Source of the DNA: Halobaculum magnesiiphilum
Lineage (GTDB): Archaea; Halobacteriota; Halobacteria; Halobacteriales; Haloferacaceae
Direction: 5' to 3'
Assembly (NCBI RefSeq): GCF_019823105.1
Contig: NZ_CP081958.1
Span: 1,488,001 to 1,552,000, forward strand
DNA length: 64,000 nt
Shown here piece by piece: positions 45,468-53,722 of the stretch. The stretch's first letter is position 1; every line of letters starts with the position of its first letter. Made by a program: the position numbers and the translations under genes. A model generated the notes under the pieces. The model saw only the letters and a program-made list of their open reading frames with translations. It did no database searches and was not told the DNA's origin.

Positions 45468-45968
45468 ATGGAGAAAGTATCCCTCGCGGAGGGCTTCGAC
45501 TCCGTCGAGGAGCCGTGGTCGCCGCGGCTGGCGGCGGAGTTGAACGGACAGGCGGTGAAGCTCGCCCGCCTCGACGGCGAGTTCGTCTGGCACAGCCACC
45601 CCGACGCGGACGAGCTGTTCTGGGTTATCGAGGGCGGCCCGCTGGACATCGAGTTCCGCGAGGAGCCGACGGCGACCCTGTCGGCCGGCGAGCTGCTGGT
45701 CGTCCCCGCGGGCGTCGAGCACCGCCCGGTCGCACACGAGGAAGCGAACGTCGCGCTGTTCGAGCCCGCGGGCACCGAGAACACCGGCGACGCCGGCGAC
45801 ACGGGCGACGAACGGACGAACGCCGTGCGGGAGCTTGAGACGGGCGTGAGCCGCGGCCGCGTCGGCGTCGACGAAGCTGGCGAGTCCGCGGACGACGCGG
45901 ACGGGACGGCCGACGGCCGCGACCGCGACGACGAGAGCGGGACCGGCGGCGAGGGGCGTGTGGAGTAG
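45468..45968 (+). CDS. Cupin-domain protein with acidic tail
   Basis: A 166-residue protein. The single cupin fold (about 1-105) has metal-binding HSHPDADELFWVIEG and the second motif GVEHRPVA. The remaining 60 residues are an Asp/Gly/Glu-rich tail that is probably disordered and typical of halophile additions. ATG 45468 starts the cupin; the longer frame adds an Arg-rich lead. Substrate is unknown. Confidence 0.8.
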   Translation: MEKVSLAEGFDSVEEPWSPRLAAELNGQAVKLARLDGEFVWHSHPDADELFWVIEGGPLDIEFREEPTATLSAGELLVVPAGVEHRPVAHEEANVALFEPAGTENTGDAGDTGDERTNAVRELETGVSRGRVGVDEAGESADDADGTADGRDRDDESGTGGEGRVE

Positions 45969-46022
45969 CGGGTGACACCGATGTCAGCGAGCGGCTAAGT
46001 GGCCCGAGGACGTACCGGGAGT

Positions 46023-46676
46023 ATGGCCAGAGACGACATCGACGGCGAGGTTCCCGCCGACCAGTCGGACGTCCCCGTGACCGCCGAGCGCCCCGAGGAC
46101 AGCGTGCTGCGGACGACCGGCACCGACCACATCACGCTCATCGGGAGCAACGAGGAGGCGACGGTGGCGTTCTACCGCGACGTGCTCGGGATGCCGCTGG
46201 TGATGCGCCAGCCGAACCTCGACGCGCCGGAGGTGACGCACCTGTTCTTCGACAGCGGCGACGGCCGCATCATCACGTTCTTCGTCGAGGAGAGCCGGGA
46301 TAACGCCCCCGGCCAGCGCCCCGGCGTCGGCGCGGTCCACCACCTCGCCTTCTCCATCGACGCCGAGGAGCTGCCCGAGATCAAGGAGTCGCTCTCCGAG
46401 CACGGGCACCGCTACAGCGAGTTCGACCGCGGCGCGTTCCACTCGCTGTACACCCGCGACCACAACGGGCTCACCATCGAGCTCGTCGTCGACAAGTACG
46501 AGCTCCCCGACGACCGCCGCGGCGAGGTGATGGCGCTCGCGCAGTCGAAGCGCGTCGCCGCCGGCGCGAACTACGTCGACGACGAGCACATGGAGGCCGC
46601 CATCGAGGAACTCGGCCTCGACGTGGTGAGAAACGAGGTTCCCGACGCCGCGACGGGTACCGGGTTCGACGACTGA
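46023..46676 (+). CDS. VOC-superfamily (glyoxalase/dioxygenase-like) protein
   Basis: A 217-residue protein with one clear betaalphabetabetabeta pair: GTDHITLIGSNEEATVAFYRDVLGM with the metal His of TDH, GAVHHLAFSID with a second His and HNGLTIELVVDKYE with the Glu. Metal ligands therefore look complete. Such proteins are glyoxalases, extradiol dioxygenases or resistance proteins; the reaction cannot be fixed. The last 60 residues are a helical extension. Confidence 0.83.
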   Translation: MARDDIDGEVPADQSDVPVTAERPEDSVLRTTGTDHITLIGSNEEATVAFYRDVLGMPLVMRQPNLDAPEVTHLFFDSGDGRIITFFVEESRDNAPGQRPGVGAVHHLAFSIDAEELPEIKESLSEHGHRYSEFDRGAFHSLYTRDHNGLTIELVVDKYELPDDRRGEVMALAQSKRVAAGANYVDDEHMEAAIEELGLDVVRNEVPDAATGTGFDD

Positions 46677-46932
46677 GGTCGACGCCGACCCGCCGCCCGT
46701 CGACCCCGTTCCCGACTTCTGCCCGAGCGACTGACCGGTCTGCTGCTCCGAGCCGTCCCCGGTTCGCCGCCCCGGCGAACGCTTAAATACCTCAGCTATC
46801 GCCAGCGATTTCTATACGGTCGGGGGCTGACTCAATTCAGTGTCACATACACCAGAATTTTTATGATAGTGAGGTGGTGGTACCCCCAAGGGTCCGCCGG
46901 CGTCCATCCGCCGGCCACTCCGTCGAACACAC
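46677..46932 (+). promoter_or_regulatory. Upstream region of the UbiA-like gene: several TATA sites and a 5' leader hairpin
   Basis: Three promoter-like sites lie here: cttaaatac (about 46782), tctatac (about 46811) and tttttat (46858-46864). From the last, transcription would begin near 46887 and leave a leader of roughly 45 bases. The leader contains a perfect hairpin GCCGGCG/CGCCGGC with a 6-nt loop (46896-46915), ending 17 bases before ATG 46933. A leader this long is unusual in this window. Confidence 0.55.
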
Positions 46933-47868
46933 ATGTCCCACGAATCAAACTACGCGTCGGACGGACACGACGCGACCGGGAGATCGGGTCGGATCGTCGA
47001 GCTGCTGACCACGTACGGCGAGCGCGCCGGCAACGCGCTCGTGTACAGTTCCGCGTATCTGGCGGCGATCGCGATGGCCGAGGTGGCGATCGCGATGGTG
47101 CTGCTGTCGTTGCCGCCGAACCCGGCGCCCGTGGTCGTCGGGCTGGTGACGTTCGCGGTGTACACGAACGACCGGGTCGCCGACGTGGACACCGACGCCG
47201 TCTCCGACCCCGACCGTGCGGCGTTCGTCCGGCGTCACCGCGACAGCCTGTACGTGTCGGCGTCGGCCGCGTACGGGCTCGCGGTCGCGATCTCCGTGCT
47301 GGGCGGTCCCGTCGCGCTGGCCGTGACGCTGCTCCCCGGCGTGTTCTGGGTGGCGTACGCCGCCGACTGGGTGCCGAGCCTCGCCCCCAGGCTCCGCCGC
47401 CTGAAGGAGGTGCTCGTCGTCAACTCCCTCGTCGTCGCGCTCGCGTGGGCGACGACGCTGACCGCGCTCCCGGTCGCGTTCACCGACGCGGCGGTCACCC
47501 CGGCGACGGCGGTCGTGTTCGCGTACTTCCTGCTCCGGTCGTTCGTCGACACCGAGATCCCGAACGTCGGCGACGTCGAGGCCGACCGCGCGATCGACGT
47601 GTCGACGCTGCCGGTCGCGTTCGGCGTGCCGACGACGCGTCGGATCCTCTACTGCGTCGATCTGCTCACGGCCGGGATCGTGGCCGCCGCGGCGACGGTC
47701 GGAGTTCTCGGGGCGGGCCCCGCGCTCGCGCTCGGCGTGGGCCTGGCGTACTCGCTGGTCGTCACGGGGCTGCTCGGTCGCGTCGACAGCGACACGCTCG
47801 CGCTGGCAGCGGAGTCCGGCTACCTCGTCGTCGCGGCCGCGTTGGTCGGGCCGCTGCTGCTGGCGTAA
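46933..47868 (+). CDS. UbiA-family prenyltransferase
   Basis: A 311-residue membrane protein with about eight helices. The two aspartate motifs of UbiA enzymes are present: TNDRVADVDTD (NDxxDxxxD) and DTEIPNVGDVEAD (DxxxxxxxD). UbiA enzymes join isoprenoid chains to quinone, heme or lipid head groups; haloarchaea use them for menaquinone and for ether-lipid synthesis. Which applies is unclear. The N-terminal 30 residues are polar. Confidence 0.85.
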   Translation: MSHESNYASDGHDATGRSGRIVELLTTYGERAGNALVYSSAYLAAIAMAEVAIAMVLLSLPPNPAPVVVGLVTFAVYTNDRVADVDTDAVSDPDRAAFVRRHRDSLYVSASAAYGLAVAISVLGGPVALAVTLLPGVFWVAYAADWVPSLAPRLRRLKEVLVVNSLVVALAWATTLTALPVAFTDAAVTPATAVVFAYFLLRSFVDTEIPNVGDVEADRAIDVSTLPVAFGVPTTRRILYCVDLLTAGIVAAAATVGVLGAGPALALGVGLAYSLVVTGLLGRVDSDTLALAAESGYLVVAAALVGPLLLA

Positions 47869-47881
47869 GCGGGCCGTCGGT

Positions 47882-47913
47882 CGATCTGTCAGATCGTCGC
47901 GCGCTGCGCGACG
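47882..47913. repeat. Two overlapping triloop palindromes between UbiA and kinase genes
   Basis: CGATCT/AGATCG with loop GTC (47882-47896) overlaps CGTCGCGC/GCGCGACG with loop GCT (47895-47913). They sit 14 bases behind the UbiA-like stop and right before the promoter of the next gene. A terminator role is possible, but the geometry matches the other triloop palindromes in the window. Confidence 0.7.
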
Positions 47914-47917
47914 GCGG

Positions 47918-47926
47918 AATTTATTA
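47918..47926 (+). promoter_or_regulatory. TATA box of the 7TM histidine kinase gene
   Basis: aatttatta at 47918-47926. A transcript would start near 47950. This excludes the GTG at 47929 and favours the GTG at 47953 as start codon of a leaderless mRNA. Confidence 0.65.
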
Positions 47927-47952
47927 CGGTGCTCCCCCGAGCAGGAGGGTAC

Positions 47953-49647
47953 GTGCTCCCGTCCGGAACGCTGACGGCGGTGATGCTGCTCACCGTCGTC
48001 GTGGGGACGACCGCCGCGCTCCTCGCGTGGCGCGAGCGACAGGAACCCGGCGCGGTCCCGCTGACTGCCCTGCTGGCCGGACAGGTGTGGTGGTCGGTGT
48101 TCTTCGTCTTCGAATACCGCGCCGGGACCCTCGCCGGGAAGGTGTTCTACTCCGATGTCCAGTGGGTGGGAGTGGTGGTGATCCCGGTCGCGTGGCTCCT
48201 GTTCGCGCTGGAGTACACGGGCCGCGATCACTACGTCCGGCCGCGGTACGTCGGCCTGCTGTCGGTCGTACCGGTCGTCACGGTCGTGCTCGCGGCGACG
48301 AACGGGTATCACGACCTGCTGTATCTCGACACGGAGCTCGTCACCGAGGCCGGGCGAACGGTGCTCCACCGGACCGGCGGCCCCTGGTACTGGGTGATCA
48401 CGGGCTACACCTACCTGCTCGGCCTGCTCGGGTCGATCCCCCTGTTGGGGCTGGTCCGCAGCGACTCGCTCCCGTTCCGCGGCCAGAGCCTCGGGCTGCT
48501 CGTCGGAACGCTCGCGCCGTGGGCGAGCAACGTGTTGTTCCTGGCCGGCGCGGTCCCGATTCCGAGCCTCGACCCGACGCCGGTGTTCTTCGCGGTCTCG
48601 GGCGTCGCGTACCTCGGCGCGATCACCCGCTTTCGGCTGCTCGGGACGAGCCCGTCGGCGAACCACCGCGCGCGGCGGCTGGTGTTCGAGCGCATGCGCG
48701 AGGGCGCGGTCGTCGTCGACAGACACGACTACGTCGTCGACATGAACGAGCAGGCGGCCGAGATACTCGACGTCGACCCGCGGGACGTGCTGGGGGACCC
48801 GGCCGCCGAGGTGATCCCCCGATACGAGCACCTGCCGGAGGAGGGGCGCGCCTCCCGACACCTCACGCTCGGCGAGGGGCTCCAGAGCCGCCAGTACGAC
48901 GCGACGGTGACCGCGGTCGCGGACTTCCACGGCCGCTCGCTGGGCGGCGTCATCTCCTTTCACGACGTGAGCGACCACCTCCGGCGCCAACAGCGGCTGG
49001 AGGTGCTCAACCGCGTGCTCCGGCACAACATCCGCACGGAGACGAACCTCATCTACGGCAACGCGGACCTCATGGACGCCGAGGGCGCCCACGTGGAGGC
49101 GGTAAAGGAGGGCGCGATGCGCATCGAGGCGATCAGCGACAAGGCGCGCGACGTGATCGACATCTTCGAGCGGGGCCGCCAGCCCGGCCGGGCGTTGACG
49201 CTGTCGACCGTGCTCGACGAGTGCGTCGAGGAGGTCCGCGAGGAGTATCCGTCGGTCGCGGTCGACCTCGAGATGGCCCCGGACGGCGGCTGCGGGGACG
49301 GCTCGGACATCGCGGTGTCGCCGGTGCTCACGTCGGTCGTGCGCAACGTCGTCGAGAACGCCGCCGAACACAACGACGACGACCCGTGGGTTCGCGTGCG
49401 GGCGACCTGCGCCGACGACACGGTCGAGATCCGCGTCGCCGACAACGGCCCCGGGATCAACGACCACGAACGGACCGCCCTCGAACGGGGCAACGAGACG
49501 CCGCTGGACCACGGCAGCGGCCTCGGCCTGTGGCTCATCGCCTGGGGCACCGAGATGGCCGACGGCGACCTCGAGATCGACGACCGCGAGGGCGGCGGGA
49601 CCGAGGTGACGGTGCGTGTGCCCCGGCTCGCGGCGGCGGAGGAGTGA
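47953..49647 (+). CDS. Membrane histidine kinase: 7TM sensor, PAS, kinase core
   Basis: A 564-residue kinase. Residues 1-220 hold seven hydrophobic helices like the haloarchaeal HisKA_7TM sensor (WWSVFFVFEYRAGT, VAWLLFALEYTGR, PWASNVLFLAG). A PAS domain follows (about 225-340). The H-box is RVLRHNIRTETNLIYG with His near 358. The ATPase domain has VVRNVVENAAEHN, DNGPGIND and HGSGLGLWL. The first codon is GTG; a start 24 bases upstream is disfavoured by the TATA position. The ligand of the sensor is unknown and no regulator lies alongside. Confidence 0.88.
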   Translation: MLPSGTLTAVMLLTVVVGTTAALLAWRERQEPGAVPLTALLAGQVWWSVFFVFEYRAGTLAGKVFYSDVQWVGVVVIPVAWLLFALEYTGRDHYVRPRYVGLLSVVPVVTVVLAATNGYHDLLYLDTELVTEAGRTVLHRTGGPWYWVITGYTYLLGLLGSIPLLGLVRSDSLPFRGQSLGLLVGTLAPWASNVLFLAGAVPIPSLDPTPVFFAVSGVAYLGAITRFRLLGTSPSANHRARRLVFERMREGAVVVDRHDYVVDMNEQAAEILDVDPRDVLGDPAAEVIPRYEHLPEEGRASRHLTLGEGLQSRQYDATVTAVADFHGRSLGGVISFHDVSDHLRRQQRLEVLNRVLRHNIRTETNLIYGNADLMDAEGAHVEAVKEGAMRIEAISDKARDVIDIFERGRQPGRALTLSTVLDECVEEVREEYPSVAVDLEMAPDGGCGDGSDIAVSPVLTSVVRNVVENAAEHNDDDPWVRVRATCADDTVEIRVADNGPGINDHERTALERGNETPLDHGSGLGLWLIAWGTEMADGDLEIDDREGGGTEVTVRVPRLAAAEE

Positions 49648-49700
49648 CGGCATCGTTGGCGGCGTGAGGACGGGACTGTGGGTGGTGTAAGAACCGAAGA

Positions 49701-49772
49701 AGCCTAGGGCGGGATTTGAACCCGCGCTCTCGTCCTTACCAAGGACGCGCTTTACCGCTAAGCTACCCAGGC
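49701..49772 (-). tRNA. tRNA-Thr (anticodon GGU)
   Basis: A complete 72-base cloverleaf on the minus strand. The acceptor stem is GCCTGGG/CCTAGGC with one G-U pair. The D stem is GCTT/AAGC. The anticodon stem CGTCC/GGACG closes the loop TTGGTAA, giving anticodon GGT. The T arm is GCGGG-TTCAAAT-CCCGC. The discriminator is T and CCA is not encoded. No intron is present. Confidence 0.95.
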
Positions 49773-49896
49773 GCGAATAGGGATAGCCGGGAGTCGTCTT
49801 TAGGCGTTACGATCAGACGCCACGAGGGGCACGCAGTATCACGGGACGACGACCGGGTCGAACCGAAAGCCGGCACGCCGGGAGCCCGCGACCGAG

Positions 49897-50562
49897 TCAG
49901 GAGTCGGCGGACGACGCCACGCGGTCCTCGTCGGCGAGGGAGGCGATGCGGTCGCCCGTCGAGTCCGGAAGCGCGCCGACGGCGGGCATGCGGTCGTCGT
50001 CGCCGGCGGCCAGCTCGGCGGCGTACGACAGCAGGTCGGCGGGCGCGCTGGCGCCGACGGCGGCGGTGCCGGCGACGACCGCGAGCTCGAACACGTCGGC
50101 CTCCAGGTTGCGGTCCAGCGCCGCCGCCTCCTCGGGCTCGGTGTCGCGCCGGAGCGTCTGATCCCGCCCGAACGCCCGGACCGTCTCGACGGCCTTCCCG
50201 GCGGCGGCCGTCCGGGCGAGCAGGTAGAAGCCGCGCGAGACGGATACGTCCGCCGCGAGCACGTCGAGGTCGGCGTCGATGTCGCCGGCGGCGTCGAGGT
50301 CCGCGGTCGCCCACGGCTCCGTCTGGGAGAGCTCGCGGGTGAGCCGCAGGCCCTCGTAAATGAGCTGGACGCCGGCGGCGTGGTCCTCGACGCCCGCCAG
50401 GTCCACGTCGGGGTCGAGCGCGCGGGCCGACAGCAACGTGAGCGCTCCGGGCGTCATCTCCGCGTCGTCGAAGCGGTCGGTCAGCGCGCTCCGGAGCGCC
50501 GCCGGCTCGACGTCGCCGACCGACCGCTCCGCGGCGGCCCGAGTCCGCGCGGCGTCATCCAT
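49897..50562 (-). CDS. Conserved helical haloarchaeal protein of unknown function
   Basis: A 221-residue, Ala/Asp-rich, probably all-helical soluble protein starting MDDAARTRAAAERSVGDVEP. Segments such as GVQLIYEGLRLTRELSQ, DVLAADVSVSRGFYLLA and SAPADLLSYAAELAAG recall prenyl-synthase-like helices, but the Asp-rich catalytic motifs are missing. I do not recognise a function. ATG 50562 is preferred over an upstream start with a Cys. It is divergent from the crotonase gene with 60 bases between. Confidence 0.65.
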   Translation of the reverse strand: MDDAARTRAAAERSVGDVEPAALRSALTDRFDDAEMTPGALTLLSARALDPDVDLAGVEDHAAGVQLIYEGLRLTRELSQTEPWATADLDAAGDIDADLDVLAADVSVSRGFYLLARTAAAGKAVETVRAFGRDQTLRRDTEPEEAAALDRNLEADVFELAVVAGTAAVGASAPADLLSYAAELAAGDDDRMPAVGALPDSTGDRIASLADEDRVASSADS

Positions 50563-50622
50563 CGGCACGCGATAGACCGGGCACACGCAAAGACCTTTGG
50601 AAACGGGGGGCTATCCCGTCCC

Positions 50623-51303
50623 GTGATACGCGCCGAACGGGCCGCCGACGGGGAGTACCGGACCGTGACGATCGACCGCCCCGAGGCCCGGAACGCGCTC
50701 ACCCCCGACGCCCTCGACGCGCTGGAGGCGGCCGTCGTCGAGGGCGACGAGCCGGTCGTGCTGCTCCGGGGCGCCGGCTCCGCGTTCTGTGCCGGCGCTG
50801 ACCTCGACGTGGTCGAGTCGCTGGCGGACCCCGCCGCGTTCGCGGAACACGGCCAGCGCGTCGCCGACGCGATCGAATCGGCCGACGCGGTCGTGATCGC
50901 CGGCGTCGACGGCGCGGCCCGCGGCGGCGGCGTCGAGCTGGCGCTCGCGTGTGACCTCCGGGTCGCGACGCCTGCGGCGACGTTCGCGGAGACGGGCGTC
51001 TCCTTCGGGCTGTTCGGCGCGTGGGGCGGCACCGCCCGGCTCCCCCGGATCGTCGGCGAGGGCGTCGCCCTCGACATCGCCTGCTCGGCGCGGGTCGTCG
51101 ACGCCGAGGAGGCGCGGGCGGTGGGGCTCGTCTCCCGCGTCGTCCCGGACCCGACGACCGTCGCGCGGGACGTGGCCGACAACGACCCCGGGGCGCTTTC
51201 GGCCGTGAAGCGGCTCGTTCGCGCCGGCGCCCGCGGCGCGGAGACCGCGGCCGACGAGCGGGCGGCGTTCGCGCGCCTGCACGACGAGCGGTTCGGGGAG
51301 TGA
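50623..51303 (+). CDS. Crotonase-fold protein (enoyl-CoA hydratase/isomerase family)
   Basis: A 226-residue crotonase. FCAGADLDVVESL forms the first oxyanion-hole part and DGAARGGGVELALACD the second, with the Glu corresponding to Glu144 of rat hydratase. The position of the second catalytic Glu (Glu164, usually PE before the GGT loop) reads AETGVSFGLF, so the equivalent residue is not Glu. A plain hydratase reaction is therefore doubtful; isomerase or hydrolase activity is possible. The start is a GTG at 50623. Confidence 0.84.
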   Translation: MIRAERAADGEYRTVTIDRPEARNALTPDALDALEAAVVEGDEPVVLLRGAGSAFCAGADLDVVESLADPAAFAEHGQRVADAIESADAVVIAGVDGAARGGGVELALACDLRVATPAATFAETGVSFGLFGAWGGTARLPRIVGEGVALDIACSARVVDAEEARAVGLVSRVVPDPTTVARDVADNDPGALSAVKRLVRAGARGAETAADERAAFARLHDERFGE

Positions 51304-51390
51304 GGACGGCCGGCCGGGAGTGAGAACGACCGACCGAGGAGCGAGCACGACACCACAACAGTTGAATCCTCGCGGCCGCGTACCTCGGGT

Positions 51391-51969
51391 ATGACCGACG
51401 GACACGACCCCGCGGATCGCTCCTCGCTCTCCAGACGCCGGACCCTCGGCGTCGTCGGCGCCGGCGCGGTCGCCGCGCTCGCCGGCTGTCTCGGCGGCGG
51501 CGGCGACACCTCGCTGCCGGAGAACGGCGACCCCGAACTCCTCGAGGACGTGGAGTCGTTCCCCAGCGAGGGCGTCGAACACGTCGAGCGCGGCACAGAG
51601 GTCGAGTACGACACGCAACCACCCACCTCGGGACCCCACTACTCGGGCGTCGTCGAGGCGGGGTTCTACGAGGAACCGCAGACGATGGGGGATCTCGTCC
51701 ACACGCTCGAACACGGCGCGATCGTCGCCTACTACGTTCCCGACGCCCTGACTGACGAGGCGCGGTCGTCGCTGGAGACGTGGGCGAACAGCCACACCGG
51801 CACGTGGCAGAGCTTCGTCGCCGTCCCGAACCCCTACGACGACCCGCAGGCGCCGTACACGCTCACCGCGTGGCGCCACCTCCTCCGGATGGACGAGTAC
51901 GACGAGGACGTCGTGCGGGCGTTCGCCGCCGAGTACATCGGTCGCGGCCCGGAGAACCCGGTCCGATAG
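51391..51969 (+). CDS. Tat-exported lipoprotein with DUF3105 domain
   Basis: A 192-residue protein. SRRRTLGVVGAG is a Tat motif and LAGC a lipobox, so it should be exported folded and lipid-anchored. The mature part is DUF3105: VEYDTQPPTSGPHYSG, LVHTLEHGAIVAYY and FVAVPNPYDD, with several His suggesting metal or redox binding. Function unknown. It follows the crotonase gene by 87 bases on the same strand. Confidence 0.86.
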   Translation: MTDGHDPADRSSLSRRRTLGVVGAGAVAALAGCLGGGGDTSLPENGDPELLEDVESFPSEGVEHVERGTEVEYDTQPPTSGPHYSGVVEAGFYEEPQTMGDLVHTLEHGAIVAYYVPDALTDEARSSLETWANSHTGTWQSFVAVPNPYDDPQAPYTLTAWRHLLRMDEYDEDVVRAFAAEYIGRGPENPVR

Positions 51970-52032
51970 CGGAACGGGTCTCCGAGCCGGTCGCCGACCC
52001 GGTCACCGATCCGGTTCGTGTCCAGGCAGACG

Positions 52033-52866
52033 CTACAGCGACAACTCGGCGGGCGCCGGCGGCATCGCGCGCTTGTGTTTCGAGGACTCGTACAGCTCCT
52101 CGACGCGGGCGATCTCCTCGGCGGTCACGTCGAGCGCGCGGACGGTCGCGGCCGTCGACAGCGGCCCGTCGACGTGGAGCGCGAGCACCGCATCGAGGGT
52201 GTCGTAGTCGAGCCCCAGCTCCTCCTCGTCGGTCTGGCCGGTCCACATCTCCGCCGAGGGCGTCTTCATCACCAGGTCGTGCGGGACGCCGGCGTGGGCC
52301 GCGAGCTGGCGAACCTGCTGTTTGTAGAGGTTCCCGAGCGGGTTGCAGTCGACCGCGCCGTCGCCGTACTTCGTGAAGTAGCCCGTGAGCGCCTCGCTAC
52401 GGTTGCCCGTCCCGAGGACGAGGCGGTCGTCGGCGTTGGCGGCGAAGTAGTTGAGCACCGCGCGAACGCGCACGCGGACGTTGCTCTCGGCCATTTTCTC
52501 GTCGGCCGCCTCCGGGAGCGCGTCGTAGAACGCCTCGGCGATGGGCTCGATCTCGATCACGTCGTAGGCGATCCCGAGATCCTCGGCGACGCGCTCGGCG
52601 TCGCTCATGTTTTCCTCGGTGTTCACCGACCCGGGCATCACCAGGCCCCGAACGCTGTCGGCGCCGAGGGCGTCGACCGCGAGGTACGCGACCGTCGTCG
52701 AGTCGATCCCGCCCGACAGCCCCAGCACCGCCCCGTCGGCGCCCGCTGCGTCGACCTGGTCGGCGATGAAGTCGGTGAGGTGCGCGTGTACCCGGTCGAG
52801 TTCGGCGTCGGACAGGCGCAGGTCCAACGGGGTCGATTCCTCGTCCAACAGGACGGATTCGCTCAT
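52033..52866 (-). CDS. nadE: NAD synthetase (ammonia type)
   Basis: A 277-residue NadE that converts deamido-NAD to NAD. The PP-loop is LGLSGGIDSTTVAYLA. GTGNRSEALTGYFTKYGDGAVD is the NaAD/ammonia region (cited in part: GNRSEALTGYFTKYGD), and the C-terminus is KHKRAMPP. No glutaminase domain is fused, so free ammonia is the donor. Start ATG 52866 matches the family. Confidence 0.94.
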   Translation of the reverse strand: MSESVLLDEESTPLDLRLSDAELDRVHAHLTDFIADQVDAAGADGAVLGLSGGIDSTTVAYLAVDALGADSVRGLVMPGSVNTEENMSDAERVAEDLGIAYDVIEIEPIAEAFYDALPEAADEKMAESNVRVRVRAVLNYFAANADDRLVLGTGNRSEALTGYFTKYGDGAVDCNPLGNLYKQQVRQLAAHAGVPHDLVMKTPSAEMWTGQTDEEELGLDYDTLDAVLALHVDGPLSTAATVRALDVTAEEIARVEELYESSKHKRAMPPAPAELSL

Positions 52867-53000
52867 CGCCTCCGGGTAGGTCGGCGCCGAACTAATAGCT
52901 CCCTCGTCTCCGCGGATCGTGGACGTGCGTCCAGTTCCGTGGCGACGCCGGCGACCGATTAGTTGAAGTGCGGCGATCGAATACGTTGAGGCACACACGA

Positions 53001-53072
53001 GCGCCGTTGGTGAGCGATTCCGGAGGAATCGCGAGCCTCGGGGCGCGAGTGAGTGAAACGAACGAGCGCGCC
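53001..53072. repeat. tRNA-Gly 5'-end copy and palindromes upstream of the tRNA
   Basis: At 53001-53011 the sequence GCGCCGTTGGT repeats the first 11 bases of tRNA-Gly, 67 bases ahead of it. It is followed by a triloop palindrome GCGATTCC/GGAATCGC with loop GGA (53014-53032) and by arms GGCGCG/CGCGCC around a gagtgagtgaaacgaacg-like loop (53042-53072). The last arm is shared with the tRNA acceptor stem. Confidence 0.75.
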
Positions 53073-53138
53073 GTTGGTCCAGTGGTAGGACATTAGCTTC
53101 CCAAGCTAATAGCCCGGGTTCAATTCCCGGACGGCGCA
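53068..53138 (+). tRNA. tRNA-Gly (anticodon CCC)
   Basis: A complete 71-base cloverleaf. The acceptor stem GCGCCGT/ACGGCGC is fully paired. The D stem is GTCC/GGAC. The anticodon stem TTAGC/GCTAA closes the loop TTCCCAA, giving anticodon CCC. The T arm is CCGGG-TTCAATT-CCCGG. The discriminator is A and CCA is not encoded. No intron. Both sides carry partial copies of the gene ends, described separately. Confidence 0.95.
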
Positions 53139-53243
53139 TGTCTCGAACGCCAGTGAGAGACATCGCCGACGGGAATTGAAGTAGATCGGACGCGCGCAGC
53201 GGCGCGAGCACGTCCGAGCGTGGTTCAATTCCTGGACGGCGCA
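53139..53243. repeat. tRNA-Gly trailer element with inverted and direct tRNA copies
   Basis: In order: hairpin TGTCTC/GAGACA around GAACGCCAGTGA (53139-53162); an antisense T-arm copy GGAATTGAA (53172-53180); a stem CGGACG/CGTCCG (53187-53216); and a 23-base near-copy of the tRNA 3' end (53221-53243, ttcaattcctggacggcgca). The antisense and direct copies pair with each other. The same order occurs behind tRNA-Lys at 57987-58097. Confidence 0.85.
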
Positions 53244-53297
53244 CTTCTGGCGAAGCCGAACGAAACAGCCACGGCGCCGACGACCGTGACACAGGAT

Positions 53298-53666
53298 ATG
53301 CGCACCGTCTTCCACGTCTCCACCGTCGATCAGCTCTCGTACGTCGACGCGAAGGTCCGGAACCTCCTCGGCGACGACACGGTGTCGGTCACGGCCGTCG
53401 CGGTCGTCGTCGACAACCCCGCGGTCATCGACGCGGCGGCCGAGCCCGACGGACGCGAGCGCGTCGAGGCCGTCCTCGCCGCCGACGGGGGCGAGGACGG
53501 CGCCGGCGGCGACGACGCGGAAACGGCGTTCAGCGTCTGCTCGAACGCGCTGCGGGGCGCGACGGCGACGCTCGACGACCTCCCCGCGGGCGTCGAGGCG
53601 GCGTCCTCCGGCGTCGGCGAACTCACCCGGCTCCAAGGCGACGGCTGGGCGTACATCCGCCCGTAG
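53298..53666 (+). CDS. DsrE-like small sulfur-relay-type protein
   Basis: A 122-residue protein starting MRTVFHVSTVDQLSYVDAKVRNLL. The strand-helix order (VSVTAVAVVVDNPAVI; then SVCSNALRGATATLDDLPAGV) matches DsrE/DsrF-like proteins. A Cys in FSVCSNAL is at the usual reactive position. An Asp/Gly-rich insert (about 65-78) is halophile-specific. Sulfur transfer or other small-molecule roles are possible. The frame continues upstream through the tRNA-like repeat, so ATG 53298 is chosen. Confidence 0.7.
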   Translation: MRTVFHVSTVDQLSYVDAKVRNLLGDDTVSVTAVAVVVDNPAVIDAAAEPDGRERVEAVLAADGGEDGAGGDDAETAFSVCSNALRGATATLDDLPAGVEAASSGVGELTRLQGDGWAYIRP

Positions 53667-53690
53667 CCCGCGCACGTTCACCGGCACTAA

Positions 53691-53698
53691 CATATATC
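53691..53698 (+). promoter_or_regulatory. TATA box of the 53723-53983 gene
   Basis: catatatc lies 25-32 bases before ATG 53723 and predicts a leaderless transcript, supporting that this small ORF is a real gene. Confidence 0.7.
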
Positions 53699-53722
53699 AC
53701 CCCGACGCGACGACAGCGACGT

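Noticed and set aside
47929-47952. GTG at 47929 as start of the 7TM histidine kinase
   Set aside because: It lies only three bases behind the TATA box, so it would be upstream of the expected transcript start; GTG 47953 fits.
46863-49667. Very long + strand ORF (about 930 codons) across the UbiA-like and histidine kinase genes, and an equally long one on the - strand
   Set aside because: Both are shadows in GC-rich DNA: Arg/Pro/Gly-rich, no domains, and they cover two clear genes with family motifs, a TATA box and a stop between them.
53221-53243. A second tRNA-Gly, or an integration attL/attR pair
   Set aside because: Only the last 20-odd bases of the tRNA are present with mismatches, and the interval contains no element or integrase, only hairpins.
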